Below are positions 33,063-45,456 of a stretch of DNA of 64,000 nucleotides, piece by piece. The first letter of the stretch is position 1. Each line of letters starts with the position of its first letter. Under the pieces are notes generated by a model. The model had not been told where the DNA came from, made no database searches, and saw nothing but the letters and a program-made list of their open reading frames with translations. The stretch lies in contig JAVMKO010000139.1 of NCBI GenBank assembly GCA_032164245.1, forward strand, positions 1 through 64,000, read 5' to 3'. The translations under genes were made by a program, and so were the position numbers. The stretch comes from Sternotherus odoratus. Lineage: Eukaryota > Chordata > Testudines > Kinosternidae.

Positions 33063-34653
33063 GTATCAGGAAGTATCAGCAAAGGGTCCCCCCCCCGTAG
33101 GGCAGAGTCTGTTCTAGTCTTGTGAAGCCAACAGTATAACTGGGTTCGGAAAGAACTGGAAAAATGCCTAGTACAGCCACTGCTGCTCCTACTAGGCAAG
33201 ATGGCAGAATACAAGCCTTACGCCTCGAACTGCCAGAACCTGGGAGCGGACAACAGGGGAGGGGATCACTGAAACGTGTCCCCTTCTCCTCATTCCCTCT
33301 GGTGCATTGGCCCCTCGGGGACAGGCTACTGGCTGGATGGACCATTGAGAGGACACACGGTGGCTGCTCTGATCTTCCACACCTGGGTGAAGCTTTTGGC
33401 CTGACATTTTTGGCACCAAAAAAGGCAGATTGAGCAACACTGAAACCCTTTGGACTTTGCTGCATTGTTGGCATAGGGAAAAAGTTCTTTTAAAATTCTG
33501 CTAAACCGACACATTGTGTTGACAGTTTTGAAAAAAACTTTGTTTCCACTTCCAAATGGACTTTTCAAGGTCTCCTTTACTCATGTTACATTTTCAATGG
33601 GGCCAGAGGTTGTTCTGATTTGGTCAGATCAAGTTGACATCAGTTTTGATTTTCCAGTTTGCTGAGAGCTTGAATGTTTTTGTTCTGACCCAGAATGAAT
33701 TTATGGTCTGTGACATTCCTCCCCCCCCCCCCGCCCCATCCCACAGCTGCCCAGCTCTAGTTCGTGTGTATTTTTGATCAACGTGGATGCTAAATTACTA
33801 TTTTCTCTCTTTTAGCAAGGATTAACGCCACCTGGAATGGGCAGAGATCAGTGCTGCACCTTCATGGGACTCTGCACATAGCCTGGACAATTGCTAAACA
33901 CCCCAAGGTACTGGGGATACCTGAGGGTCAGTGTCTCTAGCACAATAAACCCTTGCAATCCTGTCAATACCATGTTGCAGCTTCACTGTTACCCTGTGTT
34001 TGTGTTGTCCCTTTTAGCAAGACATGCTCAGGTTCTGGCAGAGTGTTTCAGAGCCACAAGGGGGTTAGTGAATTCTGATTTCCTAGACAAAGCCAGACTA
34101 TTGGAGTCATCTACACTTTAGCCTCCTGCAAAAAACAAACAGGACTTCACTGAATTTAATTCCTGCACCAGTTACTTGAATGAGAGCAGATCTCTAAAAG
34201 AACATCCAAGCTGGATTTAAAAGTGATTGGGGAATTCCCTGTGACCCCTGCTAAGATGTGCCCCTAGTTAGTCACCCTTCTAAACCCTTTGTGCCTACTT
34301 TTGAACTTGTCAACTTCTGTCCACTGGATCTTGTTGGGCCTTGTTTTGGGAGATGGTAGAGGTTCTTCAAAGCTTCTTCTCCAGCACACAATAGAGCCCT
34401 AGACAGATCAGAACCCCACTCTAGCTAAACAGGGCCAGCCATGCCAATACCGACCCTGCTGAGCCCACAGTCTAAATCAGTGGGCACTTGACCCAGGGGA
34501 AACCAAGACAGAGTTCCTGATTCTCAGGGCAGCAGGAGCATGAGGTCACCTTGCTGGTCTGCAGCCCCCAGAGCCCATGTTGAAAACCACTGCCCTCGAG
34601 AGAAGTCTTACAAGGGGGGAGGAAAAAGCCCCTGAAGACAAACACCAGGCCCA

Positions 34654-34764
34654 GGGTGACCAGGCAGCAAGTGTAACAAATAGGGAAGGGTATTAGAAAC
34701 CTATATAAGAGGAGACCCAGAAAATCAGGACTGTCCCTAGAAGAGTCAAGACATCTGGTCACCC
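34654..34764. mobile_element. gggtgaccag MITE with intact terminal repeats
   Basis: A perfect 10-bp inverted repeat, gggtgaccag and ctggtcaccc, bounds a 111-bp element with cctatataagaggagaccc in the middle. Copies carried along by the duplications lie at 44976-45086, 53381-53491 and 63667-63777. Confidence 0.85.
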
Positions 34765-35099
34765 TAACCAAGCCCCAAAGTGGAGCTGGTTCCTTAGTTT
34801 CTGCCTCCCTTCCTTGGTGGGATGGAGGGGGCCGAAAAAAAGGCTGAATCAGTTAGAAAGAGCAAGGGAGTCATCAGATCTCATCTTCCCTCCTGTGTGT
34901 GCATGTCAGGAGCCACCAGCACCATGCACACCCTAAAAAACCCCCACACAAAACAGCAGGACCATGTGTTCCAAGGTGCCGTCCTCCCCAACCCAGCTCA
35001 CCCAGGGAATGGAAGAAAAGCTGTGCTGCTGCAGCTGCAGCCCTGGAGTCACATACTCACATTCCATCTAAAATGTATTAAAAAGATTCACACCAGGTT

Positions 35100-35665
35100 G
35101 TGAGAGGGGGACTCGCCCTAATAGTTCTCACTGTCACCAGATAAAGCATTGTCAGGACACTTTCCTATTGTTTGACCTGTGATCTCTGTCTGGTTTGAAA
35201 AGGTTTCTGTCTCCTGTATAATTAATGGTGCTAGGTGTAAATCAGTTAAGGTGGTGGGGTAGGATTGGTTAGGTAATTTTGTTAGGATTGGTTAGTAAAA
35301 TTATACTAAGATAATTGGTTAAAAGAAGCAAGACTCAAGAAAAAGCTGAGGAGAAGAAGATCAGAAAAAAAATACCAGAAGCAAGGAGGAGAAGGGCTGG
35401 AAGAAGACCAAAGGAGATAAGGAACCCCTGAGGAAAAGAACTCCCCTCCAAGACCCAGCCTAAGATAAAAGCTGCCAGGACTTTTCTGACCCTGAGGTGC
35501 AGCAGCTAAGATCCAGAGACTGACCTTGCTTGTCATATACAGGGGAAGCCTGCTTGCCTGTCCCAGGATTGGTGAGCATGATACTGTGTGTTTAGCTTGT
35601 GTATTCTGTTTGTTTGGGAATTGTCAATAAATAGGATAAGGATATTACTGTGTGAGGCTCTTTCA
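35100..35665 (+). other. Possible solo-LTR-like segment
   Basis: The stretch has repeated attggtta CCAAT-like motifs at 35260-35320, a purine-rich middle, an AATAAA at 35626-35631 and a ggctctttcagcggc sequence after it. This resembles a retroviral promoter-to-R layout. I could not define TG...CA ends or a target duplication. The same segment occurs at about 53827-54392. Confidence 0.3.
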
Positions 35666-35946
35666 GCGGCTAAAGGTCCTGCCAACCCGCAGGAAGATGT
35701 GCCCTGAGCCCTAGGAATTGGGGAAGGGTGGCTGTACAAATTAACAGGGTTTCACCTTGAGCCCTAGGAACTGGGTAAAGGTGTATGTCCCTATAGTGTG
35801 GAAGGGATAGAGAATTTGTGCGGGTAACAGTGCATGGCACAGGACTGCAGGAATTTAGTTTTGAAACAGCCCCCACCCACCCACCCCTTTCCTTTTGAGA
35901 ACACCACGGGGTTTTTTTGGGGGGGGTGGGGGGGGAAGACAACTTA

Positions 35947-37105
35947 ACACAAGATCTCCCGCATCCCAATACAGGGTGTTAATCACAAGATCTCCCCCAT
36001 CCAAATACAGGGTGTTAATCACAAGATCTCCCCAATCCCAATACAGGGCTTTAATCACAAGATCTCCCCAATCCCAATACAGGGCTTTAATCACAAGATC
36101 TCCCCAATCCCAATACAGGGCATTAATCACAAGATCTCCCCCATCCCAATACAGGGCGTTAATCACAAGATCTCCCCAATCCCAATACAGCGCTTTAATC
36201 ACAAGATCTCCCCCATCCCAATACAGGGCGTTAATCACAAGATCTCCCCCATCCCAATACAGGGCGTTAATCACAAGATCTCCCCCATCCCAATACAGGG
36301 CTTTAATCACAAGATCTCCCCCATCCCAATACAGGGCGTTAATCACAAGATCTCCCCCATCCCAATACAGGGCGTTAATCACAAGATCTCCCCCATCCCA
36401 ATACAGGGCGTTAATCACAAGATCTCCCCCATCCCAATACAGGGCGTTAATCACAAGATCTCCCCCATCCCAATACAGGGCGTTAATCACAAGATCTCCC
36501 CCATCCCAATACAGGGCGTTAATCACAAAATCTCCCCCATCCCAATACAGGGCGTTAATCACAAGATCTCCCCCATCCCAATACAGGGCTTTAATCACAA
36601 GCCCTCCCCCATCCCAATACAGGGCTTTAATCACAAGATCTCCCCCATCCCAATACAGCGCTTTAATCACAAGATCTCCCCCATCCGAGTACAGGGCGTT
36701 AATCACAAGATCTCCCCCATCCCAATACAGGGCGTTAATCACAAGATCTCCCCCATCCCAATACAGCGCTTTAATCACAAGATCTCCCCCATCCCAATAC
36801 AGCGCTTTAATCACAAGATCTCCCCCATCCCAATACAGCGCTTTAATCACAAGATCTCCCCCATCCCAATACAGCGCTTTAATCACAAGATCTCCCCCAT
36901 CCGAATACAGGGCTTTAATCACAAGATCTCCCCCATCCCAATACAGGGCTTTAATCACAAGATCTCCCCCATCCCAATACAGGGCGTTAATCACAAGATC
37001 TCCCCCATCCCAATACAGGGCTTTAATCACAAGATCTCCCCCATCCCAATACAGGGCTTTAATCACAAGATCTCCTCCATCCGAATACAGGGCTTTAATA
37101 ACAAG
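35947..37105. repeat. 36-bp satellite array 2, about 32 copies
   Basis: Same unit as array 1. It begins after a poly-G stretch and aacttaacac, and ends in tttaataacaaggcca followed by a conserved 110-bp tail (gtggatgggatgagccttgt onwards). Reading frames over 400 codons cross it on both strands and are artefacts of the 36-bp period. Confidence 0.95.
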
Positions 37106-37193
37106 GCCACGGGGTGTGGATGGGATGAGCCTTGTGTAAAAATTAGGCTAGGTTGAAAAATGTCCACCAAAATGGATTTGAAAAATTGGGATT

Positions 37194-38930
37194 GTGTTGA
37201 AACTATTCACGCACTCTTGTGAGAGAGACTGGCCGGCATTTCCAATCCAGCCCTCGTGGCCGGCCATAGGAACTTTGGACATGGATATTATTAGAGATGT
37301 CCTCAATTTCGCGGGACACCAACACCCCGATCAGTACCCTTATATATCTGCATGGTTTGATATAGTAGAGGAGAATCCATCTTGGTTACAAAAATACACC
37401 AAATGCCTAGTTCTTCATACGTGTCCACGGAGAGGGCCCAAAGGAACTAAGGAGGAATCGAAACCCATATATACAAGCCTCCCAGACGATGAGCCACAAG
37501 CCCCACCCCCTTACATGCCGCTACCCGTGGTCCCGGCCGCCCCGCTCGAGCCTATACCTATACTACAAGCACCAATAGCCCCGCCGCCAAGCGTATCCGG
37601 CATGTCCGCCTCAAATTCACCAACTGACTCCGGTCGGTCAGGCTTGCAGCAACTTGAAGAAAGTGTGGCAAAACTTCAACAACTCCTAACTCCTGAGAGA
37701 AAACCCGAGGATCATGATTCTAATCAGGATGAGAAAAGAAACACTACAAGGGAACATTCCTATGCCCTTCGGAGTAGGGATCGCGATACCTCTCCGGTTC
37801 GTCAGTTCCCTCTCCGGGTAGTTAATCAATTAATTCCCCCTCCAGCAGATAACCCTACAGGCCAGTACCGGGTCCAGGGAGTGTATCAGCATGTTCCTTT
37901 CACTAGTAGTGATCTTCTTAATTGGAAAGCTTCAAAGGCACCGTGGACAAACAATCCCACAGCTATTGCCACTCTAGTCAAAGGAATTATTGGGACTCAC
38001 TATCCCTCTTGGATGGACATCAGCCAACTTCTCCAAATGTTGCTTAGCCCAGAGGAACAAACCCTAGTCTTAAGCCGGGGGAGGGAAGAAGCCCGTATAG
38101 AGTATGGATCAAGAGACCCTAATGGCCTCTTAGATTTTATGGACAGTACATTTCCCACAATTAGAGATCCGGGATGGGACCCTAACACACCAGATAGCAA
38201 AACTGCCCTTGATTTATACCACCGGTTACTTGTTCGAGCTCTCAAAAAGGGACCACCTAGAGTTGTGAACCTCCGGAAAATTCACGATTTGCAACAAGAC
38301 AGAGAAGAAACACCTGGGGCATTCTTAGAAAGATTGAGAGAAGGATATCGTAAATGGTCCCCATATGATATGGACAATGAATCAGAAGATAGTCCAGGGT
38401 CCCAAGCTTTGAAGAACAGTTTCATCAGCAAGTGTGCACCAGACATCAGGCGCAAGCTTCAGAAGGATCAGGGACTGGTCCACATGAACATGGGGCGCGT
38501 TCTCGAAGTAGCTGCTCGAGTGTATGCCGCCCGAGAAGGTGAAGAGGAAAGGAAAGCGGAAGAAAAGGTGAAAAAGAGAGCCCAGTTGGTTGCCGCAGTC
38601 TTCCAGGACAACTACAATGGAAAAGGAAGAGGATATGCCCAGCGCAGCGGAGGAAGAGGACGAGGCAGAGGCCGACTGGGATTCACCCAGTGTGCCCATT
38701 GCTTCCAGGTCGGCCACTGGAAAAATGAGTGTCCTAACAAAGAAAGTGAAAGTACCTCAGAAAGTGAAAAAGGAAGAGGAAGGAGCGGTCCCAGAGGAGG
38801 GCCACACAATAGAGGAAATAGAAAGGAATATGGGGCGCCTTTCTGGCCAAAAGCAGCAACTACTCAAGCGCTTGATGAAGATACCTTTGGTATGGCTGTG
38901 ATAGAAGACTGGACAAGAAACCAAGATTAG
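37194..38930 (+). CDS. gag: ERV1-like gag, 5'-truncated (copy 1)
   Basis: The open frame encodes a gammaretrovirus-type Gag polyprotein, which builds the virus core. The first 22 bases belong to the satellite tail, so the true matrix N terminus with its myristoylation signal is missing; the first in-frame ATG is at 37281. A PPPY late-domain motif lies near residue 100 in a proline-rich stretch, capsid-like sequence follows, and one CCHC zinc knuckle (CAHCFQVGHWKNEC) sits near residue 495. The frame ends in TAG at 38928-38930, with pol continuing in the same frame directly after it, the arrangement expected of stop-codon read-through. No 5' LTR or primer-binding site precedes it. Confidence 0.88.
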   Translation: MLKLFTHSCERDWPAFPIQPSWPAIGTLDMDIIRDVLNFAGHQHPDQYPYISAWFDIVEENPSWLQKYTKCLVLHTCPRRGPKGTKEESKPIYTSLPDDEPQAPPPYMPLPVVPAAPLEPIPILQAPIAPPPSVSGMSASNSPTDSGRSGLQQLEESVAKLQQLLTPERKPEDHDSNQDEKRNTTREHSYALRSRDRDTSPVRQFPLRVVNQLIPPPADNPTGQYRVQGVYQHVPFTSSDLLNWKASKAPWTNNPTAIATLVKGIIGTHYPSWMDISQLLQMLLSPEEQTLVLSRGREEARIEYGSRDPNGLLDFMDSTFPTIRDPGWDPNTPDSKTALDLYHRLLVRALKKGPPRVVNLRKIHDLQQDREETPGAFLERLREGYRKWSPYDMDNESEDSPGSQALKNSFISKCAPDIRRKLQKDQGLVHMNMGRVLEVAARVYAAREGEEERKAEEKVKKRAQLVAAVFQDNYNGKGRGYAQRSGGRGRGRGRLGFTQCAHCFQVGHWKNECPNKESESTSESEKGRGRSGPRGGPHNRGNRKEYGAPFWPKAATTQALDEDTFGMAVIEDWTRNQD

Positions 38931-41900
38931 GCCAGACCAGTTCCTCGGATCCCGACAGAAGTGTTTACAACTGGCCCCGGGGAGCCGGTGGTCTGTATGA
39001 ATGTGGGAGGCCAGTTCATAGACTTTCTAATTGACACAGGAGCTACCAAGTCCATGGTCAATACTAAGGTGTCCCCCGAGAGCCAACAACAGACCACTAT
39101 CGTTGGAGCAACAGGACAAATGAAACCCTGTCCCTTCCTACAGGAGAGAGCATGTAAATTAGGAAGCCACGTTGTTACCCATAAACTTCTCTATGTACCT
39201 GAATGTCCCATTCCCCTCCTTGGTAGAGATATGTTATCAAAACTTAGAGCCACTCTTACTTTTGATAGTGATGGAATCATGAAAATGCAATTAGGAGAAA
39301 AGCCATCCCCAACTCAATGTCTTACGTTAGCACTCCCCGTAGAAGAAGAATGGCGACTTTTCACCTCCATAGAAAACAGACAAGATTGGCAAGCTTTTAA
39401 TGTCCCAGGTGTATGGGCAGAAGATAATCCACCTGGACTGGCAATTGACATCCCTCCTATAGTCATTGATCTAAAACCCATGGCAACTCCTGTCTCCATT
39501 CCCCAATATCCTCTACCTCGAAAAGCAGTAATTGGCATACACGAACACTTACAGAAATTATCAGATGTTGGTATCATTATCAAATGCCAGTCAGCCTGGA
39601 ATACTCCCTTGTTACCTGTGGAGAAGCCTGATAAAAGTTTCCGACCTGTGCATGACTTACGGGCCGTGAATAAAAGAGTGATCCCATTACACCCAGTGGT
39701 GCCAAATCCCTACACCCTCCTTAGTCTGGTACCGGCTAATGCCCAATGGTTCTCAGTGTTAGATCTTAAAGACGCCTTCTTCTGTCTCCGGCTTGCACCC
39801 GTCAGTCAACCTATTTTCGCTTTTCAATGGGAACACCCTGATACTGGTCAAAAGACTCATATGACATGGGCTCGTCTCCCACAGGGATTCTGTAACTCAC
39901 CTTCCTTATTCGGACAGGCCCTAGCCCAAGACTTGGTGCCTCTCACACAAGGAGGCAACCGCTGGAACATCCTCCAATATGCCGATGACCTCCTTGTGGC
40001 TACTCGTACCTACACTGAATGTATAGAGGCCACTGCCAATCTTTTAAAACATCTCTATCTCAAAGGTTATAAGGTTTCCAAGAAAAAGGCTCAGTTAGTA
40101 CAGAGGGAAGTAAAATATCTAGGATTTAAACTCACAAAAGGAATCCACATGCTGGACATTGAGAGAAAAGAGGCAGTCTGTGCCATCCCTACCCCTACAA
40201 ACAGACGTCAAGTGCGCAAGTTTCTAGGAGCTGCTGGCTTCTGCCGTCTTTGGATCCCTAACTATGCTACATTAGCTAAACCCCTTCATGAGGCCACAAG
40301 AGGCGGGGCCGCAGATCCCTTTATTTGGACAGAAACACAACAAAAAGGGTTTGAAGATATCAAGTCTGCCTTGATAACAGCCCCTGCGTTAGGCCTCCCC
40401 GATTTGGACAAACCTTTCACACTCTATGTAGGAGAAAGAAAAGGTATTGCAGTTGGTGTCTTAACCCAGACCATCGGTAGCTGGCCGTGACCAGTAGCAT
40501 ACTTCTCTAAGCAACTAGACACTGTAATACAGGGATGGCCACCCTGTCTACGTGCTGTAGCTGCAGCTGCCCTTCTTGCTGAAGAGGCAAGTAAACTTAC
40601 CCTAGGACAACCAATCTCCTTAAAGTGCCCACATGCTGTGGTCACCCTAATGGAACATAGGGGCCATCATTGGATGACAAACACAAAACTCCTCAAGTAC
40701 GAAAGTATACTAGTAGACAATCCTTCTGTTATCATCTCTGTCTGTTCCACCCTTAATCCTGCAACCTTACTGCCTGTAGAAGAAAATCCTACTGAGAAAC
40801 ATGATTGCCTTCAGGTCATGGAAGAAGTTTATTCTAGCCGACCTGACTTACTGGATACACCTTTAGCCAAACCTGACTATGTCCTTTTCACCGATGGTAG
40901 TAGTTTCATTGATCAAGGCCAACGTCTGGCTGGGTATGCCATAGTCAATGATCAAGGCACTGTCTGTGAAGCAAAGGCACTTCCTCCTGGCACTTCTGCC
41001 CAAAAGGCTGAGCTGGTCGCCCTCCGTCGAGCACTTGAGCTAGCAACAGGACAAAAAGTTAATGTTTACACTGACTCAAAATATGCCTTCCTAACACTTC
41101 ATGCCCATGGTGCTATATACAGGGAAAGAGGACTTCTAACTTCAAACGGACAGAAAATAAAACATGCAGATGAAATTCTGGCCCTTCTCGATGCTGTTTG
41201 GATGCTCAAACAAGTTGCTGTGATGCACTGCAAGGGACACCAACATGGTGAGGATCCTGTCGCAAAAGGGAACCGACAGGCAGATGAAGAAGCAAAAATG
41301 CAGCGCGTCAACAATCCCCAGCTATTCATATCCAGCATCTCAACGCGGCTGAAATGATTCCTGCTGAAGTCCACTACACTGCACAAGAACAACTTTGGGC
41401 TGAACAGGAGAAAGGAGTAAAACAATCAGGTTTATACATCTTGCCAAATAATAAAATCTTCCTGCCCGCAGCAGTAGCTTGGGAATTGATCCAGGAATTA
41501 CATCAACAGACCCATTTAGGTAGTACTAGCCTAACTGAACTCCTAGACCGTGAACTATACATAAATGGTCTGCATTCACTCACCAGACGTGCCGCCCTAC
41601 GCTGTCAAATCTGTGCAAAACATAATCCCCGTGTAGGGCCTCTTCAGCCACCTGGAGTCCAGTATATGGGATATAGTCCAATGGAATCACTAGTTGTGGA
41701 CTTCACTGAAATGCCAAAGTCTGGGAAATTCAAGTACCTGCTTGTAGCGGTTTGCACATATTCCGGCTGGGTTGAGGCATGGCCCACCACTAATGAAAAG
41801 GCTGAGCAAGTTACTAAGGCCCTGCTTCGAGATGTAATCCCTCGGTTTGGACTCCCATTACACATTGGTAGTGACAATGGTCCCGCTTTCGTTCACAGAG

Positions 41901-42592
41901 TCATCCGCTCTTTGTCAATACTCCTAGGCATCACCTGGAAACTCCATTGTGCATATCATCCACAAGCATCAGGAAAGGTCGAAAGAATGAATAGGACTCT
42001 AAAAGATGCCCTGGGTAAAATTTGTCAGGAGACCGGCCTATCATGGATTGTAGCCTTGCCCATGGTATTGCTCAGAGTTTGATGCACTCCCACACGATCC
42101 TTAAAGCTTTCACTCTATGAGCTGGTGTTTGGCCGACCACCGCTGGGGGTCCGCCACTTGAAAGGGGATACTTACCTTCTGGGAAAACAAGACCTTATCA
42201 GAGAAGTTCAGCTCTTGAGCAATGTGTTGAATCAATTATCCACCTATGTTAGTGAGCTCAAGTTCCCATTTCCTGTCACTGCTCTGCACCCTTTTTCCCC
42301 AGGAGATTCTGTATGGCTCAAGGATTGGAAAACTAACCCCTTGGGACCTAAGTGGAAGGGCCCCTATACTGTCCTCCTCACCACTCCCACTGCTGTTAAA
42401 TTAGCCGGTGTTAAGCCATGGATCCATTATACCCGTGTCAAATCAGATCACACATCGCCTCCACCCGACTGGCAGGTCTCCGTGAAAAGCTCCAACCCTC
42501 TGCAAATTGTCTTCCGCAAACCAGCCCAGCCACCCATCCAGCAAGATATTCAACCTACCTCTTGCGAGTCAGGTGACCAAGCACCACTCTGA
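38931..42592 (+). pseudogene. pol: ERV1-like pol with two stops and one frameshift (copy 1)
   Basis: Domains appear in normal order. Protease has LIDTGATKS; reverse transcriptase has LPQGFCNSP and YADDLLVA; RNase H has TDGSS, KAEL and YTDSKYAF; integrase has an HH-CC zinc region and catalytic D, D, E in VVDFTEMP, GSDNGPAF and KVERMN. The frame is in register with gag across the TAG. It is broken by TGA at 40488-40490 at the end of the reverse transcriptase region, by a shift of frame near 41354 between RNase H and integrase, and by TGA at 42080-42082 in integrase. The frame then continues to 42592 through an integrase C-terminal domain. The same lesions occur in the second copy, so they predate the 18.7-kb duplication. 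No full enzyme set can be made. Confidence 0.9.
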
Positions 42593-42959
42593 AAACCTGC
42601 TCTACTGTATAAATATTTGTTATAATGTATTTCTTAAAGAATCTCATTCACCTGTTGTTAATGTTTTTAGATGCCCCAAAGGTTACTGTGATATTTCTCA
42701 GGGAGGGAGGGGGGCGGGCTTGTTTAGTGTGTACGGCACACTATTTCTGATATTTTTGTTTATAATAAGTTCTCCTGTTTGGTCTTAGTTATAAAGTAAT
42801 AGTTTCACAATGTTTTATATATTCTGTATGTGCGGATAGTAGTTTAGATCCTGTAATCTGTTTTGATCCAAAAAGAATATGTTAGTGATTCAAATAATAA
42901 TAAATAAGGCCTAAGATGTTGCTAGTTTGCAGTAACTAGCAACAAGAAAAAGGAGGGAA
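42593..42959 (+). other. Region between pol and LTR; no env; polypurine tract
   Basis: No envelope gene is recognisable. A short open stretch to 42788 ends in a hydrophobic run but has no envelope motifs. The polypurine tract aagaaaaaggagggaa at 42944-42959 abuts the LTR and would have primed plus-strand synthesis. Confidence 0.6.
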
Positions 42960-43508
42960 TGAGAGGGCTGTAGAAAGCAAATGTTGATAAATGTTGATGC
43001 AGATATGTAAAGATCAAAATATAAGATCTCCATTAAGGAAAATAATAGATAGTTATTATAAATTGTTTAATGTTAATGTTTATTTCGATAAGGTTATGGA
43101 AAAAGTTTTAAATAATCATGAGTAATAGAATTGGTTTTTGCACATTTATACAATCACTACCTCATTAAAGTAATATGCTGCTATTGCACGTTCTGTGCAC
43201 AAGCAATGACCCTGCAAAAAGGGCGCGAATTCTGTCCAATCACGCTGTTCCTACCACGTGCCTACTCCACGTGAGTAGTCTAAATCTGCCTAGCAATATA
43301 GGATAGCCAATCATATAACACATATACAAACTGCGTAGTTAACCAAGACTATAAAACTATAAGTTAAGCGTGGTTGGTGTGGCAGTTTCTTCACGCTTTT
43401 GGGCGACTGTCACCTCGGCCGAATAAACACGTTTTGTTTTAAGCCTCATTGGTCTCATTGAACTTTATTACTGGTCTCCCTCTATAGCCTAGCGAACATC
43501 CCGCTACA
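42960..43508 (+). mobile_element. 3' LTR of the env-less ERV (copy 1)
   Basis: The 549-bp LTR starts tgagagggctg directly after the polypurine tract and ends in cccgctaca. It has a TATA-like tataaaactataag at 43350, an AATAAA at 43422-43427 and a T/G-rich stretch after it. No matching 5' LTR exists upstream of gag, so target duplication cannot be tested. Confidence 0.85.
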
Positions 43509-45456
43509 CTAGTAGACAAGATGGCAGAATACAAGCCTTACGCCTCGAACTGCCAGAACCTGGGAGCGGACAACAGGGGAGGGGATCACTGAATCGTGCC
43601 CCCTTCTCTTCATTCCCTCTGGTGCATTGACCCCTCGGGGGCAGGCTACTGGCTGGATGGACCATTGGGAGGACACACGGTGGCTGCTCTTATCTTCCAC
43701 ACCTGGGTGAAGCTTTTGGCCTGACATTTTTGGCACCAAAAAAGGCAGATTGAGCAACACTGAAACCCTTTGGACTTTGCTGGATTGTTGGCATAGGGAA
43801 AAAGTTCTTTTAAAATTCTGCTAAACCGACACATTGTGTTGACAGTTTTGAAAAAAACTTTGTTTCCACTTCCAAATGGACTTTTCAAGGTCTCCTTTAC
43901 TCATGTTACATTTTCAATGGGGCCAGAGGCTGTTCTGATGTGGTCAGATCAAGTTGACATCAGTTTTGATTTTCCAGTTTGCTGAGAGCTTGAATGTTTT
44001 TGTTCTGACCCAGAATGAATTTATGGTCTGTGACATTCCTCCCCCCCCCCACGCCCCATCCCACAGCTGCCCAGCTCTAGTTCATGTGTATTTTTGATCA
44101 ACGTGGATGCTAAATTACTATTTTCTCTCTTTTAGCAAGGATTAACGCCACCTGGAATGGGCAGAGATCAGTGCTGCACCTTCATGGGACTCTGCACATA
44201 GCCTGGACAATTGCTAAACACCCCAAGGTACTGGGGATACCTGAGGGTCAGTGTCTCTAGCACAATAAACCCTTGCAATCCTGTCAATACCATGTTGCAG
44301 CTTCACTGTTTGACCCTGTGTTTGTGTTGTCCCTTTTAGCAAGACATGCTCAGGTTCTGGCAGAGTGTTTCAGAGCCACAAGGGGGTTAGTGAATTCTGA
44401 TTTCCTAGACAAAGCCAGACTATTGGAGTCATCTACACTTTAGCCTCCTGCAAAAAACAAACAGGACTTCACTGAATTTAATTCCTGCACCAGTTACTTG
44501 AATGAGAGCAGATCTCTAAAAGAACATCCAAGCTGGATTTAAAAGTGATTGGGGAATTCCCTGTGACCCCTGCTAAGATGTGCCCCTAGTTAGTCACCCT
44601 TCTAAACCCTTTGTGCCTACTTTTGAACTTGTCAACTTCTGTCCACTGGATCTTGTTGGGCCTTGTTTTGGGAGATGGTAGAGGTTCTTCAAAGCTTCTT
44701 CTCCAGCACACAATAGAGCCCTAGACAGATCAGAACCCCACTCTAGCTAAACAGGGCCAGCCATGCCAATACCGACCCTGCTGAGCCCACAGTCTAAATC
44801 AGTGGGCACTTGACCCAGGGGAAACCAAGACAGAGTTCCTGATTCTCAGGGCAGCAGGAGCATGAGGTCACCTTGCTGGTCTGCAGCCCCCAGAGCCCAT
44901 GTTGAAAACCACTGCCCTCGAGAGAAGTCTTACAAGGGGGGAGGAAAAAGCCCCTGAAGACAAACACCAGGCCCAGGGTGACCAGGCAGCAAGTGTAACA
45001 AATAGGGAAGGGTATTAGAAACCTATATAAGAGGAGACCCAGAAAATCAGGACTGTCCCTAGAAGAGTCAAGACATCTGGTCACCCTAACCAAGCCCCAA
45101 AGTGGAGCTGGTTCCTTAGTTTCTGCCTCCCTTCCTTGGTGGGATGGACGGGGCCGAAAAAAAGGCTGAATCAGTTAAAAAAAGAGCAAGGGAGTCATCA
45201 GATCTCATCTTCACTCCTGTGTGTGCATGTCAGGAGCCACCAGCACCATGCACACCCTAAAAAAACCCCACACAAAACAGCAGGACCATGTGTTCCAAGG
45301 TGCCGTCCTCCCCAACCCAGCTCACCCAGGGAATGGAAGAAAAGCTGTGCATGGCACAGGACTGCAGGAATTGAGTTTTGAAACAGCCCCCACCCCTCCT
45401 TTCCTTTTGAGAACACCACAGGGGTTTTTTGGGGGGAGGGGGGGGGAGACAACTTA
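43509..45456. repeat. Second copy of the shared flank, with internal deletion
   Basis: It matches 33197-35030 and then jumps at aaaagctgtgc to sequence corresponding to 35835 onward (atggcacaggactgcaggaa). It includes the inverted-repeat element at 44976-45086. No gene seen. Confidence 0.85.

Larger units (their letters stand above)
33190..35945. repeat. Flank segment shared by four loci
   Basis: The segment starting caagatggcagaatacaagc recurs at 33197, 43514, 51927 and 62205. It has no convincing coding frame. It includes a possible AATAAA at about 33950, the inverted-repeat element at 34654 and an A-rich stretch at 35320-35450. The second copy (43509-45456) lacks about 0.8 kb corresponding to 35030-35830; the first and third copies keep it. 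Confidence 0.8.

Noticed and set aside
35855..37139. Reading frames of about 400 codons on both strands, likewise at 54582-55830, 45257-46094, 50274-50858 and 32412-33035
   Set aside because: They reflect the 36-bp period of the satellite, which is a multiple of three, not coding selection.
41354..41357. ATGA overlap as a designed stop-start coupling in pol
   Set aside because: Retroviral pol is one polyprotein; the overlap is best explained by a frameshift lesion that is also in the second copy.
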